From positions 124,001 through 188,000 of the forward strand of contig NZ_JABFDM010000011.1 of NCBI RefSeq assembly GCF_013178945.1: a DNA stretch of 64,000 nucleotides, read 5' to 3'. The notes below the pieces were generated by a model, which was given only the letters and a program-made list of their open reading frames with translations, ran no database searches and was not told the origin of the DNA. This DNA comes from Bradyrhizobium aeschynomenes (GTDB taxonomy: Bacteria; Pseudomonadota; Alphaproteobacteria; Rhizobiales; Xanthobacteraceae). Below are positions 28,544 to 36,794 of this stretch, one piece after another; position 1 is the stretch's first letter; each line of letters starts with the position of its first letter. The position numbers and the translations under genes were made by a program.

Positions 28544-28643
28544 GCGTCATTGCGAGCGCAGCGATCGATTTGCGCGACCCCAAATGTGTCAACGATGTCC
28601 CCGAACAGGTGTAAGCTATGTCTCCGGGCTGCTCGCAATGACG
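28544..28643. repeat. GCGTCATTGCGAGCG palindrome with an embedded direct repeat
   Basis: The outer ends GCGTCATTGCGAGC and GCTCGCAATGACG are complementary. Between them sit two imperfect 16-base direct repeats 23 bases apart: TGTCAACGATGTCCCC (28587-28602) and TGTAAGCTATGTCTCC (28610-28625). The pair resembles the repeated binding sites at an insertion-sequence end, so a solitary IS terminus inside a palindromic repeat is possible. Confidence 0.65.
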
Positions 28644-28708
28644 GAGGAAAGAGCTCATCCTCTCTCCTCTTCCGTCGTCTGAGCAATACATCCGTCAGAG
28701 CGGCATAG

Positions 28709-29146
28709 ATGTCCCCCCTCTCCTCCTCCTGGCAGCTCTGGGCTCTGCTCTCCGCGCTGTTCGCCGCCCTGACGGCGATCTTCGCCAAGGTCGGCGTCGA
28801 GGGGCTGAACTCCGATCTCGCCACCCTCATCCGCACCGCGATCGTGCTGGTGACGCTGGCGCTGATCCTGTTTGCGACAGGACAGCTCACCAGCCCCGGG
28901 CCGATCTCGACAAGGAGCTGGATCTTCCTGACGCTGTCGGCGCTCGGCACCCGCGCGTCTTGGCTGTGCTACTTCCGTGCGCTCAAGCTTGGTCCCGCCA
29001 CATTGGTGGCGCCGATCGACAAGCTCAGCGTCGTGCTCGTCGCGCTGTTCGGCGTCGTGTTTCTCGGCGAGCGGCCGAGCATGCAAGGCTGGATCGGCAT
29101 TGCGCTGATCGCGGCCGGCGCCGTGCTGATCGCCGTCAAGGGTTAG
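28709..29146 (+). CDS. Half-size EamA/DMT-family membrane protein
   Basis: A 145-residue protein with four hydrophobic segments (about 8-27, 38-57, 70-88 and 100-142) covering a single EamA domain. Family marks include SWLCYFRALKLGPATLVAPIDKLSVVLVALFGVVFLGERPS near the end of the domain. Most EamA transporters have two such domains in tandem; single-domain members must pair, as homodimer or with a partner, to form ten- or eight-helix carriers. The substrate is unknown. Its stop lies one base from the stop of the convergent full-length EamA gene. Confidence 0.88.
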   Translation: MSPLSSSWQLWALLSALFAALTAIFAKVGVEGLNSDLATLIRTAIVLVTLALILFATGQLTSPGPISTRSWIFLTLSALGTRASWLCYFRALKLGPATLVAPIDKLSVVLVALFGVVFLGERPSMQGWIGIALIAAGAVLIAVKG

Positions 29147-29147
29147 G

Positions 29148-30047
29148 CTACACCGCAATAAGCAGCGCCACCCCGGCCACGATCAGGGCGATGCCGCAGA
29201 GCTCGCGGAGCGACACCGGCTGCTTGAACGAGTAGTACGACACGCCTTGCGCGAACAGCACCTCGACCAGCGCCAGGGTGCGGACGTTGGCCGCTGCGGT
29301 GAGCGCGAACGCCAGGAACCAGAACTGCGAGGCGAAGGCGCCGATGAAGCCCGCCATCATCGACGGCCGCCACAGCGACAGGATTCCGCGCAGGATGTCC
29401 GGCGCGCGCGCCAGCAAATAGACGGTGAGGATCGCCGTCTGCACGAACAGGCCCCAGACCAGCGTGGTCGACGCGGCCGTGACGAAGGACACGCCGTCGA
29501 CGGTGATGATGGCGCCGCGGAAGCCGACGGCCGACAGCGCGAACGCGGCTGCGGCGACGAGCCCCGTGACGGTCGGCTTCAACTCGGCAAAGCTCTTGTC
29601 GCCGCCAGGCCGGAGCGCGGTGATGACGACGCCGATGGTGGCGATCAGGATGGCGATCACCTTCGGCACCGACAGCGGATCGCCGAGGAAGATGAAGCCG
29701 AAAATCGCGGTCTGGATCGCCTCGGTCTTCAGATAGGCGGTCGTCACCACGAAGGAGCGGTCGGTCATCGCCAGCAGCATCAGGCCGGTGGCGATGATCT
29801 GGCTGAGCGCGCCGAGCAGCAGCCACGGCCAGAATGCAGCCGACGGCCATGGCAGGCGATCACCGGTGGCCAGCAGCACCGCGGTCAGGAACACCAGCGA
29901 GAACGGAAACCCGAACAGGAAGCGGATGTTGGTCGCGCCCCAGGTGCCGAGCTTCGCTGTCAACGATCGCTGCATCGCATTGCGCGCGACCTGACCGGCC
30001 GCGGCCACCAGCGTGAAGGGAATCCAGAGCGAGGCGATGGAGAACAT
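29148..30047 (-). CDS. EamA/DMT-family transporter
   Basis: A 299-residue carrier of about nine or ten membrane helices with the two-domain EamA layout. Segments such as GALSQIIATGLMLLAMTDRSFVVTTAYLKTEAIQTAIFGFIFLGDPLS (end of the first domain) and ALVEVLFAQGVSYYSFKQPVSLRELCGIALIVAGVALLIAV (end of the second) are diagnostic. It probably exports small metabolites; the substrate is unknown. Start MFSIASLW at 30047 is preferred since the first helix begins there. It is tail-to-tail with the half-size EamA gene. Confidence 0.9.
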   Translation of the reverse strand: MFSIASLWIPFTLVAAAGQVARNAMQRSLTAKLGTWGATNIRFLFGFPFSLVFLTAVLLATGDRLPWPSAAFWPWLLLGALSQIIATGLMLLAMTDRSFVVTTAYLKTEAIQTAIFGFIFLGDPLSVPKVIAILIATIGVVITALRPGGDKSFAELKPTVTGLVAAAAFALSAVGFRGAIITVDGVSFVTAASTTLVWGLFVQTAILTVYLLARAPDILRGILSLWRPSMMAGFIGAFASQFWFLAFALTAAANVRTLALVEVLFAQGVSYYSFKQPVSLRELCGIALIVAGVALLIAV

Positions 30048-30205
30048 GCGGGGCACGGAACGGCTGTGAGGGCCGGCCACCGTGGCGAGCGGGGCGCGCC
30101 GGGTCAACCGTTCAGGCGGAGATTCGGCCGCATGTCAGGATTGCAGCGGACGTCAGGGACGACACCGTTGGTGGGGCGGCAGGCGGGCTGAAGCGCAGAA
30201 GCGCG

Positions 30206-30976
30206 CTACACCATCTGTTCGGCGACCACCATGTAGTTCACGTCCATGTCGGTCGACAGGCTCCAGCGGTCGGCGAAGGGGCTGTAGACGACGCCGCTCT
30301 GCTCGGTGATGACCAGGCGATTGTCGAGCAGGTATTTGGTCAGCTCGTCCGGGGTGACGAACTTGCTCCATTCATGCGTGCCGCGCGGCAGCCAGCGCAG
30401 GACGTATTCGGCGCCGACGATGGCGAGCGCAAAACTCTTCCAGTTGCGGTTGAGGGTCGAGACGACCATCAGGCCGCCCGGCTTCAGCACCGCCGCACAG
30501 CGGCCGAGGAAGGCGCCGACATCGGTGACGTGCTCGACGACCTCCATCGCCAGAACGATGTCGAAGCGTTCGCGCGGGTCCATCTCCTCGATGGTGGTGC
30601 AGCGATAGTCGATGGAGAGGTGCCCCTTCTCGGCATGCAGCTTGGCGGCAGCGATGTTGCTCGCCGAAGGATCGACGCCGACGACCTGGGCACCGAGCCG
30701 CGTGAACGGCTCGCACAGCAGGCCGGCGCCGCAGCCGATGTCGAGCATGCGCAGGCCCGACAGGCAGTTGAGGCTCTTGGCGTTGCGCTCGAACTTCCGG
30801 CAGGCGGCATCGCGAATGTAGGTCAGGCGCAGCGGATTGATCTTGTGCAGGGGCGCCATCTTGCCCTTGGGGTCCCACCAGGTCTCGGACAGTTTCGAGA
30901 ATTTTGCGATCTCGGCGGGGTCGACGGTCGAGCCTGGAGAAACAGGGCTGCTGCGGGAATCCTGAGGCATTGTCAT
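30206..30976 (-). CDS. ubiG: Ubiquinone biosynthesis O-methyltransferase UbiG
   Basis: A 256-residue enzyme that performs both O-methylations in ubiquinone synthesis. FSKLSETWWDPKGKMAPLHKINPLRLTYI is the UbiG-specific N-terminal signature. Motif I is MLDIGCGAGLL (77-87) with VGVDPS following, and the C-terminal part has HEWSKFVTPDELTKYL. It should associate with the inner membrane. Translation start MTMPQDS at 30976 is preferred; MPQDS two codons later is equally possible. It lies downstream of the bPH2-domain gene on the same strand, 40 bases apart, so the two may be co-transcribed. It is normally found next to lysC in Rhizobiales, as here. Confidence 0.96.
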   Translation of the reverse strand: MTMPQDSRSSPVSPGSTVDPAEIAKFSKLSETWWDPKGKMAPLHKINPLRLTYIRDAACRKFERNAKSLNCLSGLRMLDIGCGAGLLCEPFTRLGAQVVGVDPSASNIAAAKLHAEKGHLSIDYRCTTIEEMDPRERFDIVLAMEVVEHVTDVGAFLGRCAAVLKPGGLMVVSTLNRNWKSFALAIVGAEYVLRWLPRGTHEWSKFVTPDELTKYLLDNRLVITEQSGVVYSPFADRWSLSTDMDVNYMVVAEQMV

Positions 30977-31016
30977 CGGTGATTACTCAATGATCGGAGC
31001 TGGACGCGGCGGGGCG

Positions 31017-31484
31017 CTAACGCGCCGTGATGGCGTTCCGGAACGCCACCGGCTCCGCGATGGTCGAAATGGCTTCCTTGCCCTCGCCCACACCCAAGAT
31101 GGTGACGTCGCCGTAATTGAGAAGTCGTCCCATGATGGTCTGGTTGACGTCGACGCTCTCGACCTTGTCGAGCGCCATCTCGAAGGTACGGCGGCGGATG
31201 AAACCGGTTTTGTGGACGACCCGGCGATTGGTCACGTCGGTCTCGGTCGTCAGGCGGTGGAACCAGGCCCTGACCGTCCAATACAGGCCCACGATGGCGA
31301 TCACGGCGGAGGTGGCCAGGCAGAGCATGACGAGATTGTCATTCATGGTCGTGCGGGAGAGGACGAGCAATCCAAACACGACGATCCAGGCCCCGATCGC
31401 CGGAAGGTAGAACATCCAGTGCGCATTGGTCGAATACAGCACCTTCTCGCCGGGTTGCAGGATTTCGTCGATGTAACGCGCCAT
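31017..31484 (-). CDS. bPH2 (bacterial PH)-domain membrane protein
   Basis: A 155-residue protein. Two membrane helices (about 24-43 and 50-70) follow a short N-terminal segment ILQPGEKVLYSTNAHWMF, and a bacterial PH domain starts at about residue 78: TETDVTNRRVVHKTGFIRRRTFEMALDKVESVDVNQTIMGRLLNYGDVTILGVG. This arrangement matches small YdbT/YdbS-like bPH2 proteins. The role is unknown. It sits between ubiG and lysC, divergent from lysC with about 145 bases of promoter DNA. Confidence 0.9.
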   Translation of the reverse strand: MARYIDEILQPGEKVLYSTNAHWMFYLPAIGAWIVVFGLLVLSRTTMNDNLVMLCLATSAVIAIVGLYWTVRAWFHRLTTETDVTNRRVVHKTGFIRRRTFEMALDKVESVDVNQTIMGRLLNYGDVTILGVGEGKEAISTIAEPVAFRNAITAR

Positions 31485-31630
31485 ACCAGTCCTCTACCCC
31501 ACTCCGTCACCGCAAGGAACCGTCTTGCCCCCAGCCGCGCCGCTATGTATACGCGCGTTTCGGCTGGCGCGCCTCCGGTTTCCGCGCGAGCCGGTCAACT
31601 TATCCTCCTGATGGGAATGAGCGCGTCGTC

Positions 31631-32887
31631 ATGGGTCGCCTCGTGCTGAAATTCGGCGGCACATCCGTCGCCAACATCGACCGCATCCGCAACGTCGCGC
31701 GCCACGTCAAACGCGAGGTCGATGCCGGTCATGAGGTCGCCGTCGTGGTCTCGGCGATGTCCGGCAAGACCAACGAGCTGGTGGCCTGGTGCACCGAAGC
31801 CTCGCCAATGCACGACGCGCGCGAATACGATGCCGTGGTGGCCTCGGGCGAGCAGGTCACGTCGGGCCTGCTGGCGATCGTGCTGCAGAGCATGGGCATC
31901 CAGGCCCGCTCCTGGCAGGGCTGGCAGATCCCGATTCGCACCAGCGACGCCCACGCCTCGGCCCGCATCGTCGGCATCGACGGCTCCGAACTGATCCAGC
32001 GCTTCCAGGAGCGCAAGGAAGTGGCTGTCATCGCCGGCTTCCAGGGCATCAATCCGGACACGAATCGAATCACGACGCTCGGCCGGGGTGGCTCGGACAC
32101 CTCGGCGGTGGCGATCGCCGCCGCCATCAAGGCCGACCGCTGCGACATCTATACCGACGTCGACGGCGTCTACACCACCGATCCGCGCGTGGTGCCGAAG
32201 GCCAAGCGGCTCGACAAGATCGCCTTCGAGGACATGCTGGAGCTGGCGTCCCAGGGCGCCAAGGTGCTGCAGGTCCGCTCGGTGGAACTGGGCATGGTCC
32301 ACAACATGCCGATCTTCGTCCGCTCCTCATTCGACAAGCCCGAGGATATCGACCCGCACGCCAACCAGCCGCCGGGGACGCTGATCTGCAGCGAGGAACA
32401 AATCATGGAAAATCACGTCGTGACCGGCATCGCCTTCTCAAAGGACGAGGCCCAGATCTCGGTGCGCCAGATCGAGGACAAGCCGGGAATCGCCGCCTCG
32501 ATCTTCGGACCGCTGGCGGACGCCAACATCAACGTCGACATGATCGTCCAGAACGTCTCCGAGGACGGCAAGACCACCGACCTGACGTTCACCGTGCCGG
32601 CGACCGACTATAACCGGGCCCGCGAGACCATCACGGCAGCCAAGGACAAGATCGGCTACCAGCGCCTGGATACCGCAACCGACGTCGCCAAGGTGTCGGT
32701 GATCGGCTCGGGCATGCGCAGCCATGCCGGCGTCGCCGCCAAAGGCTTTGCCGCCCTCGCCGCCCGCAACATCAACATCCGCGCGATCACGACCTCCGAG
32801 ATCAAGTTCTCGGTGCTGATCGACGCCGCCTATACCGAACTGGCCGTCCGCACGCTGCATACGCTCTACGGGCTGGACCAGGCCTAG
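31631..32887 (+). CDS. lysC: Aspartate kinase
   Basis: A 418-residue monofunctional aspartokinase, the first step of lysine, threonine and methionine synthesis. The kinase domain opens with LVLKFGGTSVANIDRI and has VVVSAMSGKTNEL and GRGGSDTSAVAIAAAIKADRC. Two ACT domains follow (about 265-340 and 345-418): GIAFSKDEAQISVRQIEDKPGIAASIFGPLADANINVDMI and the C-terminal one with SEIKFSVLID, the sites of feedback inhibition. As in other LysC proteins, an internal start could make a separate regulatory chain; ATG at 32405 begins exactly at the ACT region, so this is possible. A hairpin 22 bases after the stop could be the terminator. Confidence 0.97.
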   Translation: MGRLVLKFGGTSVANIDRIRNVARHVKREVDAGHEVAVVVSAMSGKTNELVAWCTEASPMHDAREYDAVVASGEQVTSGLLAIVLQSMGIQARSWQGWQIPIRTSDAHASARIVGIDGSELIQRFQERKEVAVIAGFQGINPDTNRITTLGRGGSDTSAVAIAAAIKADRCDIYTDVDGVYTTDPRVVPKAKRLDKIAFEDMLELASQGAKVLQVRSVELGMVHNMPIFVRSSFDKPEDIDPHANQPPGTLICSEEQIMENHVVTGIAFSKDEAQISVRQIEDKPGIAASIFGPLADANINVDMIVQNVSEDGKTTDLTFTVPATDYNRARETITAAKDKIGYQRLDTATDVAKVSVIGSGMRSHAGVAAKGFAALAARNINIRAITTSEIKFSVLIDAAYTELAVRTLHTLYGLDQA

Positions 32888-32908
32888 AAAATCCTCCTCC
32901 TTCACGCC

Positions 32909-32939
32909 CGATGTCCCGTTCTGTAACAGCGGGACATCG
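32909..32939 (+). terminator. Hairpin after lysC
   Basis: CGATGTCCCG, an eleven-base loop, CGGGACATCG: perfect ten-base stem 22 bases after the lysC stop. No T-run follows, so it may be a processing or Rho-assisted terminator. The remaining 250 bases before ptsP hold no gene I can support. Confidence 0.6.
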
Positions 32940-33187
32940 CGCAGACGTGCGCGAAAGCCGTTGACGCCGCCGCCGGTGGCAGGCGTTTTGCTTGGCAAAA
33001 CAAGCCCTAATTCGCTATACGCCTCGCAGGATGGCTGCCGCGAACTGTGCTCCAGTGATGGTTGTCCTTATTCGACCCGGCAGCTTCGGCGTGTAGAGGG
33101 CCGAATCAAGAAAGCTGTTCGATTTCGCGAGTTTAGCGCCAGTCCGGCCGACCGCCGGAGTGGTCCCAGGAAGGGGGATTGTGCCAC

Positions 33188-35455
33188 ATGCGAAGCACGT
33201 CGGGAGGCCCCCGCGTCTTGCTCAGACGGCTTCGCGAGACCATGGCGGAGCAGGTCTCGGCGCAGGAGCGGCTCGACAAGATCGTGGTGCTGATCGCGGC
33301 CAACATGGTCGCGGAGGTCTGCTCGGTCTATGTGCTGCGCGTCGACAACACGCTCGAGCTCTACGCCACCGAAGGTCTGAACCGCGACGCCGTCCACATG
33401 ACGGTGCTGAGCGCACATGAAGGCCTGGTCGGCCTCGTCGCCAGCGAGGCCACCCCGCTCAACCTGAGCGACGCGCAGAACCATCCGGCCTTCTCCTATC
33501 GCCCGGAGACCGGCGAAGAGATCTACCATTCCTTCCTCGGCGTGCCGATCCTGCGCGCCGGCAACACGCTCGGCGTGCTGGTGGTGCAGAACCGCGCCAA
33601 GCGCACCTATGTCGAGGAAGAGGTCGAGGCGCTGCAGACCACGGCGATGGTGCTCGCCGAGATGATCGCCTCCGGCGAGCTCGCCGCGCTGGCGCAGCCC
33701 GGCGCCGAGCCCGCGGTTCGGCATTCGATCCACAAGACCGGCGCGGTGCTGTCGGACGGCATCGCGCTCGGCCATGTCGTGCTCCACGAGCCGCGCGTCG
33801 TCGTCAACAACTACATCGCCGAGGATCTGCCCAAGGAGATCAAGCGGCTCGATGCCGCCTTGGTGAAGCTGCGCGCCGATCTCGACCGCATGCTGGAACG
33901 CGGCGACGTCGCCGACGGCGGCGAGCATCGCGAGGTGCTCGAAGCCTATCGGATGTTCGCCAACGACCAGGGCTGGTCGCACAAGCTGCATGAAGCGGTG
34001 GCCACCGGCCTCACCGCCGAGGCCGCCGTCGAGCGCGTGCAGTCCGACACCCGCGCCCGCATGCTGCGCTCGACCGATCCTTATCTGCGCGAGCGGCTGC
34101 ACGATCTCGAGGATCTCGGCTACCGCCTGCTGCGCCAGCTGGTCGGCCAGGATCATGCGCCGAGCCGCGATCACCTGCCCGACAACGCCATCCTGATCGC
34201 GCGCGCGATGGGTCCGGCGGCGCTGCTCGACTACGACCGCAAGCGGCTGCGCGGCCTGGTGCTGGAGGAAGGCACCGCGAACTCGCACGTGGCGATCGTG
34301 GCGCGGGCGCTCGGCATTCCCGCCGTCGGCGAGGTGCCGAACGCGCCCGGCATCGCCGATCCCGGCGATGCCATCATCGTCGACGGCACGTCCGGTTCGA
34401 TCTATGTGCGGCCGTCGGCGGAGATCGAATCCGCCTATGCCGAGCGGGTGCGCTTCCGCGCCCGTAGGCAGGCGCAATACAGCGAGCTGCGCAACAAGCC
34501 CTGCAAGACCAAGGACGGCCAGCCGATCGAGCTGATGATCAATGCGGGCCTCGTGATCGACCTGCCGCATATCGAGGACACCGGCAGCGCCGGCATCGGC
34601 CTGTTCCGCACCGAGCTGCAGTTCATGGTCTCTGCCAGCCTGCCGCGCTCCAGCGATCAGCTCGCGCTGTATCGCACGGTGCTCGACGCCGCCGGCAATA
34701 AGCCCGTCACGTTCCGGACACTCGACATCGGCGGCGACAAGGCCCTGCCCTACATGGAGACGGTGATCGAGGAGAATCCCGCGCTCGGCTGGCGCGCGAT
34801 CCGCCTCGGCCTCGATCGTCCGGGCCTGCTGCGTGGCCAGATCCGCGCGCTGCTGCGCGCCGGCGGCGGGCGCTCGCTCCGCATCATGTTCCCGATGATC
34901 TCGGAGGTCGCCGAGTTCGACACCGCCAAGGCGATCGTCGAGCGCGAGCTGACTTACCTGCGCCAGCACGGCCACACGCTGCCGGAGCGCGTCGACGTCG
35001 GCACCATGCTCGAGGTCCCGGCGCTGCTGTATCAGCTCGACGAGCTGCTTTCCAAGGTCGACTTCATCTCGGTCGGATCCAACGATCTGTTCCAGTTCCT
35101 GTTCGCGGTCGACCGCGGCAATGCCAAGGTCTCCGAACGGTTCGACACGCTGTCGACGCCGATCCTGCGGGCGCTGCAGGAAATCGTGCGTAAAGCCAAG
35201 GCGGCGAAGCGGTCGGTGTCGCTGTGCGGCGAGATGGCGTCCAAGCCGATCGGCGCGCTGGCGCTGATCGCGCTCGGCTACCGCTCGCTGTCGCTGTCGG
35301 CGACCGCGCACGGCCCGGTCAAGGCGATGATCCTCGAGCTCGACGCCGCCAAGGCCGAGGCCAAGATGGCCGAGTGGCTGGCGGCGCCGGCCGGCAGCTT
35401 CTCGATGCGGCAGAAGCTGACCGAATTCGCCGAGAGCGAAGGCCTGGCGCTGTAG
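33188..35455 (+). CDS. ptsP: Phosphoenolpyruvate-protein phosphotransferase of the nitrogen PTS (EI-Ntr)
   Basis: A 755-residue enzyme that takes phosphate from PEP and passes it to NPr and then EIIA-Ntr, linking nitrogen status with potassium and carbon control. An N-terminal GAF domain (about 15-150) distinguishes it from sugar EI; in relatives this domain binds glutamine and lowers activity. Next come the EI N-terminal domain, the phospho-histidine site GTANSHVAIVARALGIPAVG (His367), and the PEP-binding barrel with GIGLFRTELQFM, FRTLDIGGDKALPYM, EVPALLYQLDELL and FISVGSNDLFQF. AAGGGGGAT lies about nine bases before ATG 33188. The usual position between lysC and prfA in Rhizobiales is kept. 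Confidence 0.96.
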   Translation: MRSTSGGPRVLLRRLRETMAEQVSAQERLDKIVVLIAANMVAEVCSVYVLRVDNTLELYATEGLNRDAVHMTVLSAHEGLVGLVASEATPLNLSDAQNHPAFSYRPETGEEIYHSFLGVPILRAGNTLGVLVVQNRAKRTYVEEEVEALQTTAMVLAEMIASGELAALAQPGAEPAVRHSIHKTGAVLSDGIALGHVVLHEPRVVVNNYIAEDLPKEIKRLDAALVKLRADLDRMLERGDVADGGEHREVLEAYRMFANDQGWSHKLHEAVATGLTAEAAVERVQSDTRARMLRSTDPYLRERLHDLEDLGYRLLRQLVGQDHAPSRDHLPDNAILIARAMGPAALLDYDRKRLRGLVLEEGTANSHVAIVARALGIPAVGEVPNAPGIADPGDAIIVDGTSGSIYVRPSAEIESAYAERVRFRARRQAQYSELRNKPCKTKDGQPIELMINAGLVIDLPHIEDTGSAGIGLFRTELQFMVSASLPRSSDQLALYRTVLDAAGNKPVTFRTLDIGGDKALPYMETVIEENPALGWRAIRLGLDRPGLLRGQIRALLRAGGGRSLRIMFPMISEVAEFDTAKAIVERELTYLRQHGHTLPERVDVGTMLEVPALLYQLDELLSKVDFISVGSNDLFQFLFAVDRGNAKVSERFDTLSTPILRALQEIVRKAKAAKRSVSLCGEMASKPIGALALIALGYRSLSLSATAHGPVKAMILELDAAKAEAKMAEWLAAPAGSFSMRQKLTEFAESEGLAL

Positions 35456-35515
35456 CGGGCCTGTCGCACCGCGCGTCTTCCCTTCGTATTGTTTGCTCCT
35501 AGATCAGATTGCATC

Positions 35516-36601
35516 ATGTCGTCGCTTCCCGAAGCCAAACTGGACGTTCTGCTCGCGCACCACGCCTCGCTCGAGGCGGAGCTGCTCGGCCAGGTCAATT
35601 CCGACCGCTACGTGCAGATCACCCGCGAGCTCGCCGAGCTCAATCCGCTGATCGAGGCGGTGAAGGCTTATCGTGCAGGAGTCAAAGAACTCGCCGACGC
35701 CGAGGCGCTGATCGCTGATCCCGAGACGGATGCCGAGATGCGCGCAATGGCCGAGGCCGAGCGCGACGAGCTGATCGCGCGCCGCGGCGAGCTCGAGCAG
35801 AAGATCCGCGTCGCGCTCTTGCCGAAGGATGCGATGGACGACCGCAACGTGGTGCTGGAAATCCGCGCCGGCACCGGCGGCGACGAGGCCTCCCTGTTCG
35901 CCGGCGACCTGTTCCGGATGTACGAGCGCTTCGCCGCCCTGCAGGGCTGGAAGGTCGAGGTGATCTCGGCGTCCGAAGGCACCGTCGGCGGCTACAAGGA
36001 AATCATCGCCGAGGTGCAGGGCCGCGGCGCCTTCGCCAAGCTGAAGTTCGAATCCGGCGTGCACCGCGTGCAGCGCGTGCCCGACACCGAGACGCAGGGC
36101 CGCATCCACACCTCCGCGGCGACGGTGGCCGTGCTGCCGGAGGTCGAGGATGTGGACGTCGACATCAAGCAGGACGATCTGCGCATCGAGACCATGCGCG
36201 CGCAAGGCGCCGGCGGCCAGCACGTCAACAAGACGGAATCGGCAATCCGCATCACCCACATCCCGACCGGCATCGTGGTGATGATGCAGGACAGCCGCTC
36301 GCAGCATAAGAACCGAGCCTCGGCGATGAACATCCTGCGCTCACGCATCTATGATGCCGAGCAGCAGAGGGTGAATGCCGCTCGCTCGGCCGAGCGCAAG
36401 GAGAAGGTCGGCTCCGGCGACCGCTCCGAGCGCATCCGCACCTATAATTTCCCGCAGGGACGCGTCACCGACCACCGCATCAATCTGACGCTCTACAAGC
36501 TGCCGCAGGTGATCGCCGGCGAAGCGCTGGGCGAACTCATCGACGCGCTGACGACCGAGCATCAGGCCGCGCAGCTCGCCGCGCAAGGTGCTGCGGCGTG
36601 A
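35516..36601 (+). CDS. prfA: Peptide chain release factor 1
   Basis: A 361-residue class I release factor that reads UAG and UAA. The catalytic GGQ is at 233-235 within GAGGQHVNKTESAIRI. RVPDTETQGRIHTSAATVAVLPE marks domain 2, where the PxT codon-reading motif is replaced by the usual PDTET-type context nearby. Domain 1 is the long helical N-terminus. ATG 35516 fits the family N-terminus; an open frame nine codons longer upstream has no homology. It is followed by prmC, whose product methylates the GGQ glutamine of this very protein, separated here by a palindromic repeat. Confidence 0.97.
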   Translation: MSSLPEAKLDVLLAHHASLEAELLGQVNSDRYVQITRELAELNPLIEAVKAYRAGVKELADAEALIADPETDAEMRAMAEAERDELIARRGELEQKIRVALLPKDAMDDRNVVLEIRAGTGGDEASLFAGDLFRMYERFAALQGWKVEVISASEGTVGGYKEIIAEVQGRGAFAKLKFESGVHRVQRVPDTETQGRIHTSAATVAVLPEVEDVDVDIKQDDLRIETMRAQGAGGQHVNKTESAIRITHIPTGIVVMMQDSRSQHKNRASAMNILRSRIYDAEQQRVNAARSAERKEKVGSGDRSERIRTYNFPQGRVTDHRINLTLYKLPQVIAGEALGELIDALTTEHQAAQLAAQGAAA

Positions 36602-36654
36602 TGAGCGTCCGCGCATTGCGAGAGGCGATGCGACGCTGCCGCGACACACTCCGT

Positions 36655-36774
36655 GTCGTCCCGGCGAACGCCGGGACCCATAACCACCGGCTGCAGTGGC
36701 TGGCACAGACGGCCACTCCGACTGCCCGTCCCGCGCCTGCACGGCGTATGGATCCCCGCGTTCGCGGGGATGAC
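36655..36774. repeat. Split palindromic repeat between prfA and prmC
   Basis: Left GTCGTCCCGGCGAACGCC with GGGACCCATAACC, right GTATGGATCCCCGCG, TTCGCGGGGATGAC, arms inverted relative to each other. It fills most of the 193-base gap between two genes that are usually adjacent, ending 20 bases before the prmC start. Confidence 0.8.
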
Positions 36775-36794
36775 CCGTGGAGAGAGACGGCGCG

